Shown one piece after another: positions 1 to 12,443 of a stretch of 52,241 nucleotides of DNA. Under the pieces are notes generated by a model, which did no database searches, was not told the DNA's origin, and saw only the letters and a program-made list of their open reading frames with translations. Origin of the DNA: Ophiocordyceps camponoti-saundersi (nom. inval.). Taxonomy: Eukaryota > Ascomycota > Sordariomycetes > Hypocreales > Ophiocordycipitaceae. A program made the translations under genes and the position numbers. The first letter of the stretch is position 1; each line of letters opens with the position of its first letter. The stretch is from positions 1 through 52,241 of the forward strand of contig PDHQ01000244.1 in assembly GCA_003339415.1 (NCBI GenBank), read 5' to 3'.

Positions 1-15
1 AACTTATAAAAGTTT

Positions 16-40
16 TTTATTTATTTATTTATTTATTTTA
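16..40. repeat. (TTTA)n short tetranucleotide run
   Basis: About six units of TTTA in otherwise AT-rich low-complexity DNA. Nothing else is recognisable in bases 1-190. Confidence 0.7.
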
Positions 41-190
41 TAGTTTTTTTACTATACTTTTTCTTACTTTATAATATTAATTTTTTCTTTAAAATTCGTA
101 GTTTCTTATTTTCTTAGCTTTTATAAGCGTTATTTATTATTTTTAATTAGAAAAATTATATAAATCTATTTTTAGAAAAAATTATAAAAA

Positions 191-343
191 ATTATAAATG
201 ATTTTTTAAAAAAAATCACTTATAATATAATTTTTTTTACGTGATTTAAATTACGGATAAAAAAATCACTTATAAGTGATTTAAATCACAGAAAAAAAAA
301 ATCACGAAAAATCACTCATATAATTACTTATAAGTGATTTTTT
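191..343. repeat. Cluster of inverted repeats built on ATCACTTATAA
   Basis: The core ATCACTTATAA and its complement TTATAAGTGAT recur several times within about 150 bases. They form a near-perfect palindrome at 191-226, a perfect 20-base palindrome at 263-282 and an overlapping 14-base palindrome GTGATTTAAATCAC at 276-289. The outer half at 327-343 is the complement of the left half near 211-224. The arrangement resembles a MITE, or several nested copies of one, but no flanking target duplication could be fixed because the flanks are homopolymer-rich. CA and TG survive here better than in the neighbourhood because they lie inside the repeated core. Confidence 0.6.
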
Positions 344-3300
344 TCTAACCCTATATATAGCTATTAAGCTTATTTTTTAGCGGTAAAGTAATTATATTTA
401 AGGGTTAAAATATATATCTTTAAGAACTTATTAGTAATAGTAAGAAAAATATTATAAAACTTTCCTTTAAGTTTAGACTAAGGTAAATTTTCTAAAAAAA
501 CTAAAGGGAGTTTAGTAATAAAGTTTATTATAATTATATAAAAAGAAATTGCTAGGGAATAAATAAGAACTATTTTCCTAAAAAGAGCTTATTTATTAGT
601 TTAATTTTATTTAAAGATATTATATTTATTTATAAAATTATTAATTTTTTTTTACTTAGGAAATAATAAAATTAAAAGAAAGTTTAGCTTATATATATTT
701 TTAGCTAATATAAAATTTATAAAAATAATACTTAAAAATAATTTCTTTAGCGTAGTTTTTAGGAATATAAAGTTATTATTAATTATTAATATTTTTAAGA
801 TATAATAAATTATTTACTTAGATAAAAGCGACCGAAAGTTTTTATTTTTAAGTTACTCTAAGATTTTAGATTATTATATATTAAGGAGATATTTTTTAGA
901 AATCCTATATTAGAAGGCGTTATTAAGGATAGCTTCTAAGGAAATAAGCGTATATTCTTAGTTAATATAATCTTTTTAGATATTTTTAAGTTCTCCTTAT
1001 CCCTTTTCTAAAGCTATTTTTAAAAGGAGGCGTAAAAGAGAGTTTATAAGAATATTAAAAATACTAAGGATATATTAAACTTTAAAAAAATATTAACTTA
1101 GAAACTAAAAAGTAAAAGTAAGGTAATTATTATTTCTTATACTAATAATAAAAAGAGAGGTTTATTTTATAATTATTAAAATTATAGTATAATTTATAAA
1201 AATTATAATTTTTAGTTTTTAAGTTTTAATTAAATAAATTTAAAGTTTATAATAAGCTTAAATTAAGTAAAAAATCTTAAGTTTAGTTAGCTAATATTTA
1301 ATTTTAGCTAATTTAAGTATATAATTAAAATAGTAAATAAGTTTAATAAATTATTAAAGCAAAGCTAAAGATAATTTCTAAGATTCTTTATTATTAATAT
1401 AGAAAAAATAAGCTATAAAACCGTTCTTTTTAAAAATATTAATTTATAAAAAAAGTTAATAATTAGGAAAAAACTAACTAAAAATAATAATATTATAAAA
1501 AGCGTTAGTAATATTATTAAAATAATTAGTTTTTTCCTTTATTAAGATAATCTTAAACTAAAAGGTAAAGGTATTTCTTTTTAGTTTAGTAATAGGTGCT
1601 TTATTTTCCTATCTTTTTTAGAATATTACTATTTTACGTTTTTAAAAGGGGTCGATTTATTATATAAAATAAGGAATAAGATATTTTATTTATCTAGCTA
1701 ATTTAATCTATTATTTAAAATATTATAAAATATTAAGAAACTTAATATCTTATAAAGCTTTTACTTAAGATTAAGTATTTATTAATATAAATCTATTAAT
1801 ATAATATTTTAATATTTTTATAAATAAATAATAAAGGAATAATTTAAAAGTAAAGAGGGAAAGATTTATATTAATAAAAAGATTAAATATTATAATTAGA
1901 TATTTAATATAATCTTTTAAGATATCGGAGAAGATTACTATATTATTAATATATCCGGTAGCGTATATTTTATATAGTTAGAGAATATAATCGATAAATC
2001 TTTATATATAGGTAGGCGAGTTTTTATACCTTATAAGAGCGATTATAGCCCTCTTTAATCCGCGGTAGGAAGTAATTATAAACTACTTTTAGTAATCTAA
2101 ATAAACGAAAAACTAATAAAAGAAGCTTTAAGTATTAATAGTAAAAATAACCTTTTTACTTATTAACTTATAAATTATATCTTAAGAAAGAGGTATTAGA
2201 TATATATTAAGAATAGCTACGCTATTTAAAGCTTATAAGTTATTAATAATATATAGTTTACCTTTTCTTTAAATAATAAAATATAAGCTAGCGAAAGGTA
2301 AAGCTTTAAGCGCTTATTTTATTTTACCTTATAAATATATATTATTATACTTTTTATTAAGGAAATTCTAATTAAGTTTAATTAATAAGTAAGGATATAA
2401 ACTAAGTTTTTTCTTATATTAATTATTAATAAGGGGGATTTTTAGATAATATTCTAAGGGTAGATTAATTAGTTTAGTATCTTCTTATAATTTTAGAAGG
2501 GAATTATATAGCTATTTTACTTTTCTAGATAACTAAGAATTAAGAGTATAAATTTTAACGCTATACTCTCCCTTAATTTCTAAAATATCGGGTATTTTAA
2601 AGATACTTAATCGGTATAGTTAACTTAGATTTAAGATATTAATAAGAGGTAAGTTAGTATTAGTTTTGTTAGATAATATTATCTAATTTAAAAGAGAGTA
2701 TAGTATTAAGTATCTATCGGGGTTATCTAAGGAGTCCCTTTTAGTAATTTATTAAAAGATTATAAAAAAGAATTAATTATTAAGATTTAATATAATATTA
2801 ACTTTTTCTCTTTATTTAAAAGAGATTAGCTTATTACTTAAGTTAAAAATAGTTAAATAAAAGTAATTATAAATAATTAAACTAAAGAGAAAATAAAAAT
2901 TAGGAAAGAAAATAAGGTCGCGATTTTTAGGAGGATCCTTAATTAGTATTAGAATTATACTTATTAAAAAAAGAGGGATTATTATTACTAAAATAGCTAT
3001 TATATATTTATAAATAGCTAGTCCTTTATAAGTAAAATAGTATTTAATATATATTCCTCCGTAAAATTAAATTTAAAGCTTTTATTAAGAGTTAAGGTTA
3101 TTAATTTTATAAGAGATCGAGAACCCTTATCCTAATAAAACTTTAGTAAGAATACGCTTAATAACTTAAGCGCTAGCTTTAAACTTACTAAGGTAAAACT
3201 TACTATTAATTTTACTAATAATATATAAAGTAAAGGTAGCTTAATTATAAGTTAAGGCTAATTTAATATTATTTAAGCTTCGAATTATTATTAGATTATC

Positions 3301-5737
3301 GTTAATATTATTAAACTTATTAAGTAAGTTTTTCCTAATAAGGGATTTATTTATATTAATATTAATATATATTTTTATAATATTAGAAAGTTTATTTTTA
3401 CTAAATATTAAAATCTTTATATAGGAGAAATAAGAAACTTATTCTAAAAGGAAATTAGTTATTTATAAAGTAACTTTAATAATAAGAAGGTTTTTAAGAA
3501 GGAAATCTTTAATAATATTAAAAGATTTTATCTTATATTTCTTAGGATCCGAAATAAGATAATATAAATTATTAGCTAATTATTTATCCTTAAATATCTT
3601 AGAAAAGTTATCTTTTAAGGGCTATTTTAAAATATTAAGGATAATATTATATATTTCTAAAAAGATAATAAAAACTTTATCTATATTAAGGTTTAAATTT
3701 ATAAGTTTATAAGTAAAGTTAATAAGAATAGGATTACTTTTTAAGGCTTTTTTATTTTTTTTAGGGAAAGGCTATTTTATCTTTATTTTAAACTTAATAC
3801 TTTTATTAAAAGGTTTCTAAGTATTATCTATTAGCTTTCTAAAAAAGTTATTTAGTTTATATTTTAGTTAGTAGTTTAGATTTTATAAGGATTTCTCCTT
3901 AAAACCGTTTACTTTATATTCTTATTAAGGTAACTTACCTAAAGCTATATACTAAGTAATATTATTTTAGAAAATACTTTAAGTTTCTTTAATTAGCTTA
4001 GTTTAGAGGTTTAGAATAAATTATTTATATTTATCTACTTAGTTATTTAAGGTATTTTCGCTAGTTAGCTATTAGAAAGTTTCTTAGAGAAAGATATTAA
4101 GTTAAGAAAAGATAATTATTAATATAAATTATTTAGAATAAAAAGCTACCTAAGCTATTTTTTTTATTTTTAATACCTATAATTAGAAATCCTTTCTAGT
4201 AAGTATATTTTAAAATATAAAGCTTTATTTTTATATAATAAAAGTAGTAATATTAAGTTAAATAATAAACCTTTTCTATAAAGCTTTTACTTATCCTTAG
4301 ATTCTAAAATTAAGAAAAGTAAATTTTAGTTTAATTTATAGATTTAAATCTTTAAAATATTATTTTATAATATAACCTCTAAAAAGAGAGGGAATAAGTT
4401 ATATAAGTTTATTAATATAATCCTTACTTTAAGCTATAACCTATTTTAAAGCGTTTATAAATTAGTTAATACTTTAGTAAATAATAGTCTAATTAGTTTC
4501 CTTAATTTAATTAAATATAATATTAAAAATACTAGCTAGTTTAAATTATTTAATATTTTTAGCTTATAGCTAAACTTATTATTTAGATAGTTTTTATAAA
4601 TTTAATTAATTATATAATTATAAATTATCTTTTAAGTTAATATATCCTAAGTAATTTAAGTTTTAAAATATAATATTATAAGAGTAAAGTACCTTATTAA
4701 CTATTTATACTAATCTTTCCTTTTCTAAAGAAAGAGGGGGAGGTTTTCCGGAATTAAACGATATTATAAGAGGATTTAGAAAATATTACTTCCTTAAAAT
4801 ATTCTTCTTTAGGGTAGAAAATTCTCCTTTTAGAGAGGATTTTAATAGCGTAAAGGTTTTTTTACCTTTATCCGGTAAAGAGAACTTAGCCTTTTCCTTA
4901 CCTTTTTCTTAAAAAAGAAGCTTAGTATTCTTACTATCTTCCTCTTATAAAGTAAGTTATTTACTTTTACTTTTAATATTACTTATAATTTAAAAATATT
5001 CTTAAATAAAAGGTAGCTAGTTTTCTAAAAGAATTTTAAGTAAGTAAGGGATATTATTTAATATATACCTTAGTTAATTTACTTATTTAAATAATTAATT
5101 ATAATTTATAACCGCGTTTAGATTAGTTAAGAAATAATTAATTATAATAAGTAACTTAGTTCCTTAGGGATTATCTTAATATAGTAAGTACTTTCTAATA
5201 AGCTTTATTTCTCTATATTATAAAGAAGGAAATTTACCTTTAAAAGGGTAATATTTCTTTACTTTTTTATAAATATTAAAAATATAAGCTTTTTCTTTCC
5301 TAGCGGTAATTTCTTTTTTAATTACTTTAAGAAATTTAAAAATAAAGAAATAATATATAATTAAGGTAAAGTAATAAATATAATAAAGCTTTCTTCTAAG
5401 CTAAAAATCTACGCTTATAAAGTCTTATTAATAAAAATATTTTAAGTTTAACTTATTACCTTAATAGCTAAAAATTTATAAGTTAATATAATATAAAATT
5501 ACTATTAGTTAATATACGCTTATATATATAATCTTTTAATAAGTATATATACTAAGCTAGCTATTAGATATAATATATAAAAGAGGGAGATAAGCTAGCT
5601 ATTAATTATAAGATTATAAAATAGCTATTATAAAAGGTATAAATATAAGTAAAAATCTTTTAAAAATTAAAATAATAATTATAAAAAATTTAAATTACTA
5701 CTTAAAGGAATATTAGGCTAATTATATAGCTAAAAGC
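344..5737. other. RIP-degraded AT-rich tract without an assignable gene
   Basis: Long partly open frames exist on the plus strand, but I could not keep one frame over more than a few hundred bases, nor find a family motif. CA and TG are nearly absent, TAA and TAG are frequent and TGA almost never occurs, which is the expected debris of RIP. No LTR pair, tandem array or copy of the repeats found elsewhere in the window was seen. It is probably old transposon sequence, but that is inference from base composition only. Confidence 0.5.
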
Positions 5738-6062
5738 TTAAGGAAGATTTCCTAGTATAATCCTAAAAGTATTTACTTAAGGGGATTTTATAGTAATTTC
5801 CGTATATATTAGTAAAATAGAGATTTCCTAATATACGGTAATTTCCTAATATACGAGGATTTCTTAGTAAAATCTGGAGATTTCTAAAAGTATATTTTAA
5901 TATTAAGTTTAGTAGAAAATTTTAGTATAATCCTAAGAGTTATTATAGAGAAATCCTAATAAGAAATCCTAGTAATTTCCTAAGCGTAAAAGTAATAAAG
6001 TTTCTAAAGGAAATCTAAGTAAAATCTTAAAAGGGGAAATTTTAGTAAAATATTATAAGAGG
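5738..6062. repeat. Degenerate short dispersed repeats (ATTTCCTAGTA-like)
   Basis: Variants of ATTTCCTAATATACG, AAATCCTAGTA and TTTTAGTAAAAT recur at irregular spacing and in both orientations across about 320 bases. The clearest pair is two successive copies of TTTCCTAATATACG near 5826-5855. No fixed period is visible, so this is a field of related short words rather than a true tandem array. Confidence 0.45.
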
Positions 6063-6080
6063 TTAGGTAATTTATAAAGG

Positions 6081-6381
6081 TATTATTATATATTTTATAT
6101 TACTTTTTTAATTTTAAAGAATTTACTAATAATATCTTTATTAAATAGTTTATTATTATAGATATCTTTTTAACTATATTTTATTTTCTAGCTTTCTAGC
6201 TAAAATCGCCTTTTAGAATAAATTTATCTAAGTAAATATTATTATAAAGTACTTTTTTATTAGTCTTCTTTTTATATATTATATTTATAAAAGCTATTAA
6301 CTAAAGGCGCGCTTTATTATTATTAGTTTCCTCTTATTAGATAATTAAAAGTATTTAAGCAGCTTTATTTTTTATTTCCAT
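6081..6381 (-). pseudogene. Broken minus-strand frame with retained ATG, unknown
   Basis: Reading the minus strand from the ATG at 6381-6379 gives about 97 codons rich in Lys, Asn, Ile and Leu, interrupted only by TAA and TAG. It begins M-E-I-K-N-K-A-A. The ATG is notable because ATG is nearly absent from this part of the window. There is no recognisable domain. The frame runs away from the plus-strand frame that starts at 6948, so the two form a divergent pair separated by about 570 bases. It may be a relic of a transposon or host gene; a chance frame is not excluded. Confidence 0.3.
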
Positions 6382-6947
6382 ATCTCCTCTCTTTTTTAAT
6401 AAGTTTAAGATATTAAATAATACTTTAGTTAATAAAAGTAATATTATAATATACTCCTAATTAGTCTATTATTAGTTAATTTTATCTAAGTCTTAGTTAA
6501 TAATATTTTATTATTTATTAGCTTATATAATTATTTAATTACCTTTTTTATCTTATATAATCTTATTTAAAATAAAAAAAACTAACTCCTTTTCTTAGTA
6601 AATTATTACCCCCTTAAGTGCTAACTTTTTTTCCTCCCCCTTTCCTATAAAAAGGGGCCCTAATCCTTACTAGGGAAGATTATTATTATACCTAATAGCT
6701 AATATAATTATTAATAAAAGCTAAGCTTAGAAAAGGGATAAGTATTTTATTATTTTATATAAGTAGTCTTATTATAAGGGTAATAATTTAGGTTAATCTA
6801 AAAATATATTAAATATAAAAATCCCTAGTCTTTATTTAGTAATTATATATTAGCCGAGTAAGGCGGATAAATAATATACTTAGAATAAAGGGAATAAGTA
6901 TATTATTATAATAGATAAAGATTCGGATAAGTATATAGATAAGCTTT
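6382..6947. other. Spacer between two divergent broken frames
   Basis: AT-rich DNA with a small CG-richer patch around 6630-6665 that includes AAAAGGGGCCC and a pyrimidine run. It could once have been a shared promoter region, but no defined promoter element is seen. Confidence 0.3.
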
Positions 6948-8360
6948 ATGAAAATAATAATATCTAAAATAGCTATTAACTAAATAAATTTCTTATTAAA
7001 AGATATTATATTAAATAAAGATAGGGCGGTATTTAAGGTTAAATTTATAAGTATAGTAAGAGGTAATAATATTTATCTTAGCTTTTATATTAAGGAGTGC
7101 TAGTATAAGGGTAATATTTATACCGCTAACGCGGACTTATATATAAGGAAAGTTTTATATTATTTTTAGTATATTAAAAAATAAAATATATATATAAATA
7201 CCGAGGGGTTTAAGCGTAAGTATTAGAGGAAACTTAAGATTCCTAAGGATAAAAATTTCTTAGTTTATAATATAGTTCTCTCTATTTTCTTTATATATAA
7301 TCTCCTTAAGAGTATAATAATTAAATAGTTTTATTAGAATATAATTACTTTTAAAAAGAATAGGGTTTATATTTAGCTTAGTATAAATATTATTAAAGAA
7401 AAATATAAAGCTATAATAAAAAAGGTAGTTTATATATTTAAAAATTATAATAGTATTAATAATATTAAAATTAGCTTAACTATTTAAGAGCTAATTAATT
7501 AGTTTCTTAATAAAGATTTCCTTAAATTTAAAAATCTTATAGTTAAGGTATTTAGCCTTATTAGCTAATATCTAAAAAACTTTAATACTAAGCTTCGGGT
7601 TTATTATAATTAAGTTTATTAATCTAATAAAAACTCTTTTCCGATAATTTTATTTATAATTAAGTTAGTAATTTTATTATATTAGTTAGTAATTTCTACC
7701 TTAAGGTATATATAAGTAGTAGCTAAAAGGGCTTTATTTTAAATTTTCTTTTACTTAGTAATAGCTTATTTTTATTATATAACTTCCTAAGTATAAGTAG
7801 TTAAAGTTAGTTTATTAGTAGATTATAAAGTGCTAGAAGGAGAAGGGGTTTAAAAAACTTTATCCTTAGTTAGGCTTTTAAGATTATAAATATTAACTAT
7901 AGCTTAGATAAAGTTAATCTTAACTATTTAACCTAATAGTGCTAAGTCCCGCTATATAATAATAAAAAATAAAATAGTTGCTAAGGTTTTATTTTTAGAT
8001 AGTGCTAAAAGGGTTTATTAAGCTATATTATAATAATTTATAAAAGCTAAGATTATTTTTTATTCTTTCTTATTAAGAGACTAATTATAGTTATTAATAA
8101 TAAAGCTTTTAACTTTTAGGATTAAGTTTAATATAAAGGATCCTAGCTAAGTTTTAACTTAATATATTAAAAAGCGTTTAATATAGCTTCCTATTTTAAT
8201 AAATTTATAAGGAAAGCTTAGTAATATAATAATATAAAAAGTATATAATCTAAAAAAAGCTTTTTAGTTTTTAAGTTATAATAAGTAAAGCTTAGTTCCT
8301 TATTATAAGTTACTAAAAGGTAGTTATTAATATAATAAATAGGTTTATTATAATAATAAT
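6948..8360 (+). pseudogene. Broken 1.4-kb reading frame with retained ATG, unknown protein
   Basis: One frame stays coherent from the ATG at 6948 to about 8360, roughly 470 codons, broken only by TAA and TAG, which RIP makes from CAA, CAG and TGG. I checked the phase at 6948, 7197, 7830 and 8139 and it is the same at all four, so there is no net frameshift. The translation has ordinary globular composition with local charge, for example NTEGFKRKY near 7197 and DYKVLEGEG near 7821, but I recognise no family. It is single-copy in this window. It may be a transposon ORF or a host gene caught in a RIP-prone block. That it was once coding is moderately supported; its function is unknown. Confidence 0.45.
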
Positions 8361-8699
8361 ACTTATAACTCTTTTTACTTAAGATTATATTAATATTAAA
8401 TTTATTATTAGATTTATTAGTCTTATATATTATAATATTAGTAATAATAAAGGGTTTACTTTATTAAGTTTTATAAGCTAAGGTATCTTAATTTTTAGCC
8501 TTATTAGCTAAGCTATAAATATTATTTTATATATTAGCTAAGTTAATAAAGAGAGTATTTATCTATCTAGCTAAATTATTTATAATTATACTTTTTAAGT
8601 TACTATACTATCTTTTAGTAACGGTCTTTAAGTAAGTTTTCTTATAAATCTTTTTAAGGGTTATTAGTTACTTTTCCTTTAAAAAAAACTTTATAGCCT
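8361..8699. other. AT-rich stretch between convergent broken frames
   Basis: The plus-strand frame from 6948 fades out here and the minus-strand frame from the other side has not clearly ended. Nothing else is recognisable. Confidence 0.3.
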
Positions 8700-9470
8700 C
8701 TTCCTAGCCTTATTAAAGCTTTTAATTATAAAAAGCTATAATAAGCTAAAAACGCGAATCTTTAAAGTAAGGCTTAAGATAGCCTTAAATATTTTTTATA
8801 AGCTAGCTATAAAGTATAGCTATAATATCTTTATAAGTTAAATTATTCCTTCTAAGAAGCCTAACTTAAACCTTTTTTAGTAAAGTATTAAAAACGTTAC
8901 TAGATTTTATAATAGTAAGCTTATAGTTTATTTTATACTTTTTATAATAAAGGTAATTATAAGTTTAAATTTAACTAGCGACTTATTTTATAATTTTTAG
9001 TTTCTTTATATTATAATTTCTAATCTTTTTATTTAATATACTTTTCTAAGCTAAGTTTAATATATTATAATATTTTATTATAGTATTTTTAGCTAATTTC
9101 TAAAGCTAATCTTTAGTTAGGATCTTTACGTTTATTCCTTCCTTATTATTAATATAATCTTTAATTTATTTAATTATTATAATATCCTTAATATTTATAT
9201 TTTTTATCTCTTTTTTAAAGCGGTTAAGGAACTTAGTTATATTTTAGCTAGTAAATTTTATAATAAGCAGTAAAGCTAGCTAGATATTAATAACTTAAGT
9301 CTTCTTAACTATCTTATTTTTAGAAGTTATTATCTTAATTTTTATACTATTAAGACTAATTAAATAAGTATAATTAAGTAATTAAGTTAAGTTTTTAGAA
9401 AAACGAGGTATATAAATCTTAAAAGGGTAAGGTAATTAGTTTTATAATAAAAAGGTATTTTATTATAATA
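8700..9470 (-). pseudogene. Broken minus-strand reading frame, unknown protein
   Basis: Read on the minus strand, one frame is coherent from about 9470 down to about 8700, with stops only TAA and TAG. It contains convincing stretches such as NITKFLNRFKKEI (near 9235-9200), NVKILTKDQLQKLAKN (near 9125-9080, stops read as Gln) and RNNLTYKDIIAIL (near 8860-8820). The composition, basic and hydrophilic with alternating hydrophobics, fits an alpha-helical protein, possibly a retroelement gag or a DNA-binding protein, but no zinc knuckle or other family signature is visible. The start codon is not preserved. It converges on the 6948 plus-strand frame. Confidence 0.4.
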
Positions 9471-10454
9471 TAGCTATTTTAAAAAAGGAAGAGATAAAAA
9501 TAATACTTTTTAGATAATAACTTAAGATATAAGCTTAAGAGAAGATAAAAAATAAAAGAGTTAGGACGCTAAAGTAAAAAAGCTTATAAAAAATAAAAGT
9601 AAACTAGAAAAATATATATAAAATTAATCTACTTAAAAGACCCGTTTATAAGCTGCTAATATTATATTATAATAATAATTAACTATTAGTTAAATAAGTA
9701 TAATTATTTAATATTTTAGATCCCTTTCTTAAAAAAGTAATATTTTTAAAAATAAGCTAGTAAAATAAAATCGCGGTTCTTATTTATAGTTTAAACTTAA
9801 TTTAGCTAATATTTTTCTTATTTAATATAAGAGTATTACCTTATAAGCAGTCTTTATATTAATTAATTATATTAAATAACTTTTACTTTTTTACTAACCC
9901 CCGCTTTAGTTATAACTTTATAAGTAACTAGCTTATATCTAAAAATAAAGCTCTTTTTACTAATACTAAGAATATAACTTATCTTTTAACCTTTTAATTA
10001 GTTTATTATAATTTATAAAAAGTAGCTATTATCTTAATATCACCTCTTTTAGTTATTAAGCCTAATAAATCACGCTTTAAAACCTAGTTTAAACAGGGAA
10101 AAAAGGATACTTTAAGCAAGTATAATAAATACTTAAAGGGCGTAATTTCTTAAGTAACTAGAGTTTTTAATTAATATAAGGGAGGATCTCTAGCTATAAG
10201 GGGAGGGGCTAAATAGTAATTCTTTATAAGAAAGATAATAAGAAATTAATTTCCTATATAAAAGAAAGAGAAGAAAGAAAGAAAAATATAGGAACTATTT
10301 AATTAAAAGCTAGAGATTTTAAAATAAATATTTAAATTAGTAATTTAAAGTATAAAAGTATAAAGTTTAAAATAAAGTTATAATTCTATTTATTAGAGTT
10401 TTTACTATAAGTCCTTTTTAAAACTTAATTTATAATATATAACTTTTATAATAA
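9471..10454. other. AT-rich tract left of the Copia element
   Basis: RIP-degraded DNA with no gene I can assign. It holds purine-rich and pyrimidine-rich patches around 10195-10300. The last five bases, AATAA at 10450-10454, are the left target-site copy of the Copia insertion. Confidence 0.4.
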
Positions 10455-11129
10455 TATAAGTACTTATAATAATATTTATTCTTTATAGTAAATAATAAAG
10501 GAATAAATAACTAATATAAAAATATAATAACTACTTTATAATATAATATAGAAAATCTAGTATTTTACTATATTTATTATATAAATAAAAAACTAGAGTT
10601 ATTATTTTATACCTTAAAAGCACTAAGTATAATATATTATTACCTTTATATATAAGGCTCCTGCCCTCTAAAGCTAAGAATAATATAAACCTTTAAGACC
10701 TTATATAGATTTATTATAATTAGCGTTTTTCAGATTTTATAAAAATAGGTAACATAGAAAGCTGAATATTAAACTAACTATAGTACTTTCCGGACTTCCG
10801 AAAACAGTTCTAAATATATTATTTTCTAGCGTATAGAATAACCCTCTTCCTAACTAGAAAAGTTACTACGTTTATAAAAAATTAAGTATTTAAAGAAGAG
10901 GTTTTCCTATTATTTAAAAGATAATAATTTAATTACTTACTCTCTTCCTTACCTTCTAAATAATTCTATTATTTACTTATTATTATAAAATCACTACTAT
11001 TCTAATCCGATTTAAACGCGCTTTTATATTTAATAATCCTATTATTTAAATCTCTATTACTAGATAATTAATTATCTTCCTAACTTTAAACTAATTAAAA
11101 ATACTATCCGACTTTTATTTATACTTATA
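10455..11129 (+). repeat. Copia 5' LTR
   Basis: This 675-base repeat matches 15886-16559 almost throughout. Differences are mainly transitions of the RIP type. The left copy is the more mutated: for example it has TATAGATTTATTATAATTA where the right copy has TACGGATCCGTCACGGTTA. It carries the TG-derived start TATAAGTAC and ends ATACTTATA. Confidence 0.93.
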
Positions 11130-11843
11130 TAATAATAATTCCTCTTATTTTAAAAAGGCTATAAAAATTTAAGGAAAATCTAAAAAATACCGCTAGATAG
11201 ATAAGTTATTCCTTAGCTAAGAAATATATCTTCTAAAGTTTGCTATAATTTTTCTAAGCTTTAAGGCTCTAAGAATTATCTTCTTTAAACGCTTTATATA
11301 AAGTCTACCCTTATACGCGAGAAACTTTAACTTACTATATAGTAAGAAGGTAACGTTAAAACTAAAGACGCCTTAGCCCTTATAAGGCTATTTATTAATA
11401 ATAGTTCTTTAATATAAATTAAGTATATTAAAGATATTAAAGTTACCTAAGATAAGTTAAAAAACCTTTATAATCCCTCTTCCTTTATATCGAATTTCCT
11501 TCTTATAAGGGATTTATTTAATATATACTATATAAAAGGTAATATAGAAGTTTATATTAATAAGATAAAATTAAGCTACGAAGAGCTTCTTTCTAAAAAT
11601 ATTAAGATACCTAAAATTATTATAATAAGCTTAACGCTTATAAGCTTATAAAACGAATATCGAGGCTGTATAATAAATATTATATAAGCTTTATAAAATA
11701 ATAAAAAGGCGTATACCCTTAAGACCCTCTTCTCGTCCCTTATTAATAAAGAAAAAAGAAATACCTCTTTTACTAAGAAGGTTTTTAATACCTCTTCTTA
11801 TAAAAGTAAAAAGCCTTATAAGTAAAAGAAAGAGATTATTTTT

Positions 11844-11885
11844 TGCCTAAACTATAAAAATAAAAGGTATAAAGTAGAATTATGC
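11844..11885 (+). other. CCHC zinc knuckle of Copia gag
   Basis: Codons give C-x2-C-x4-H-x4-C, with the second Cys (TAT from TGT) and the His (TAT from CAT) both converted by RIP while the first and last TGC codons are intact. The spacing is exact for a retroviral-type nucleocapsid knuckle. Confidence 0.88.
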
Positions 11886-12422
11886 TAGTACTTATACTCT
11901 TATAAAGCCTCTAATTAGTAGGAATAAAAGGATGCCTTTTTAGAAGAGAAGAGAAAAATATAGTAAATAAAGGCTTTATTAAAAGCCCGGAAAAAGAGGA
12001 AAACAAAGGAAAAAATCACAGCTATTGTGAATTCCCCTGTGGGTCCTATTCTAAAGAAAATGAAAAATCCTTATTATAAACTAGCTTAAAAAATAACTAA
12101 GAAAACGGTCCTTCTTAGGAAAAACGATCGAATAACTAAATTAAATTTAGATAAAGAAGAGATTAAAGAAGAAGAAGAAAAAGAAGAAGTTCAAAAAGAA
12201 TAAAAGAAACAATCCGATTCTAACAAAAAAGTCGAATTTATCGATATCCCTATATAAGTAAATAATACCTTTCTTCCTTTTATTAATAATATAACTAATA
12301 ATAATATTATAAGATCTATAAATTTAAATATTAATAGTAATAAATTAAGATTAATATAAAATTCTATTTTTTCTACCTCTAATACTTATAGTAATAATAA
12401 AAATATAATGTATTTCCTTTAT

Positions 12423-12443
12423 AATATAAGTGTAATAAAATAT
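12423..12443 (+). other. Copia aspartic protease active-site motif
   Basis: The codons read N-I-S-V-I-K-Y. Each departs from the Copia consensus D-T-G-A-T-K-H by single C-to-T or G-to-A changes (GAT to AAT, ACA to ATA, GGT to AGT, GCA to GTA, CAT to TAT). The catalytic Asp is therefore lost. Confidence 0.8.

Noticed and set aside
2013..5800. One continuous 3.8-kb plus-strand reading frame
   Set aside because: An apparent long frame turned out to change phase between 2017 and 4901 when positions were checked, so it is not one frame and gives no evidence of a gene.
10640..10830. Host gene signal from surviving CA and TG sites
   Set aside because: The surviving sites lie in the Copia LTR and reflect lower RIP load there; the same bases occur in the right LTR.
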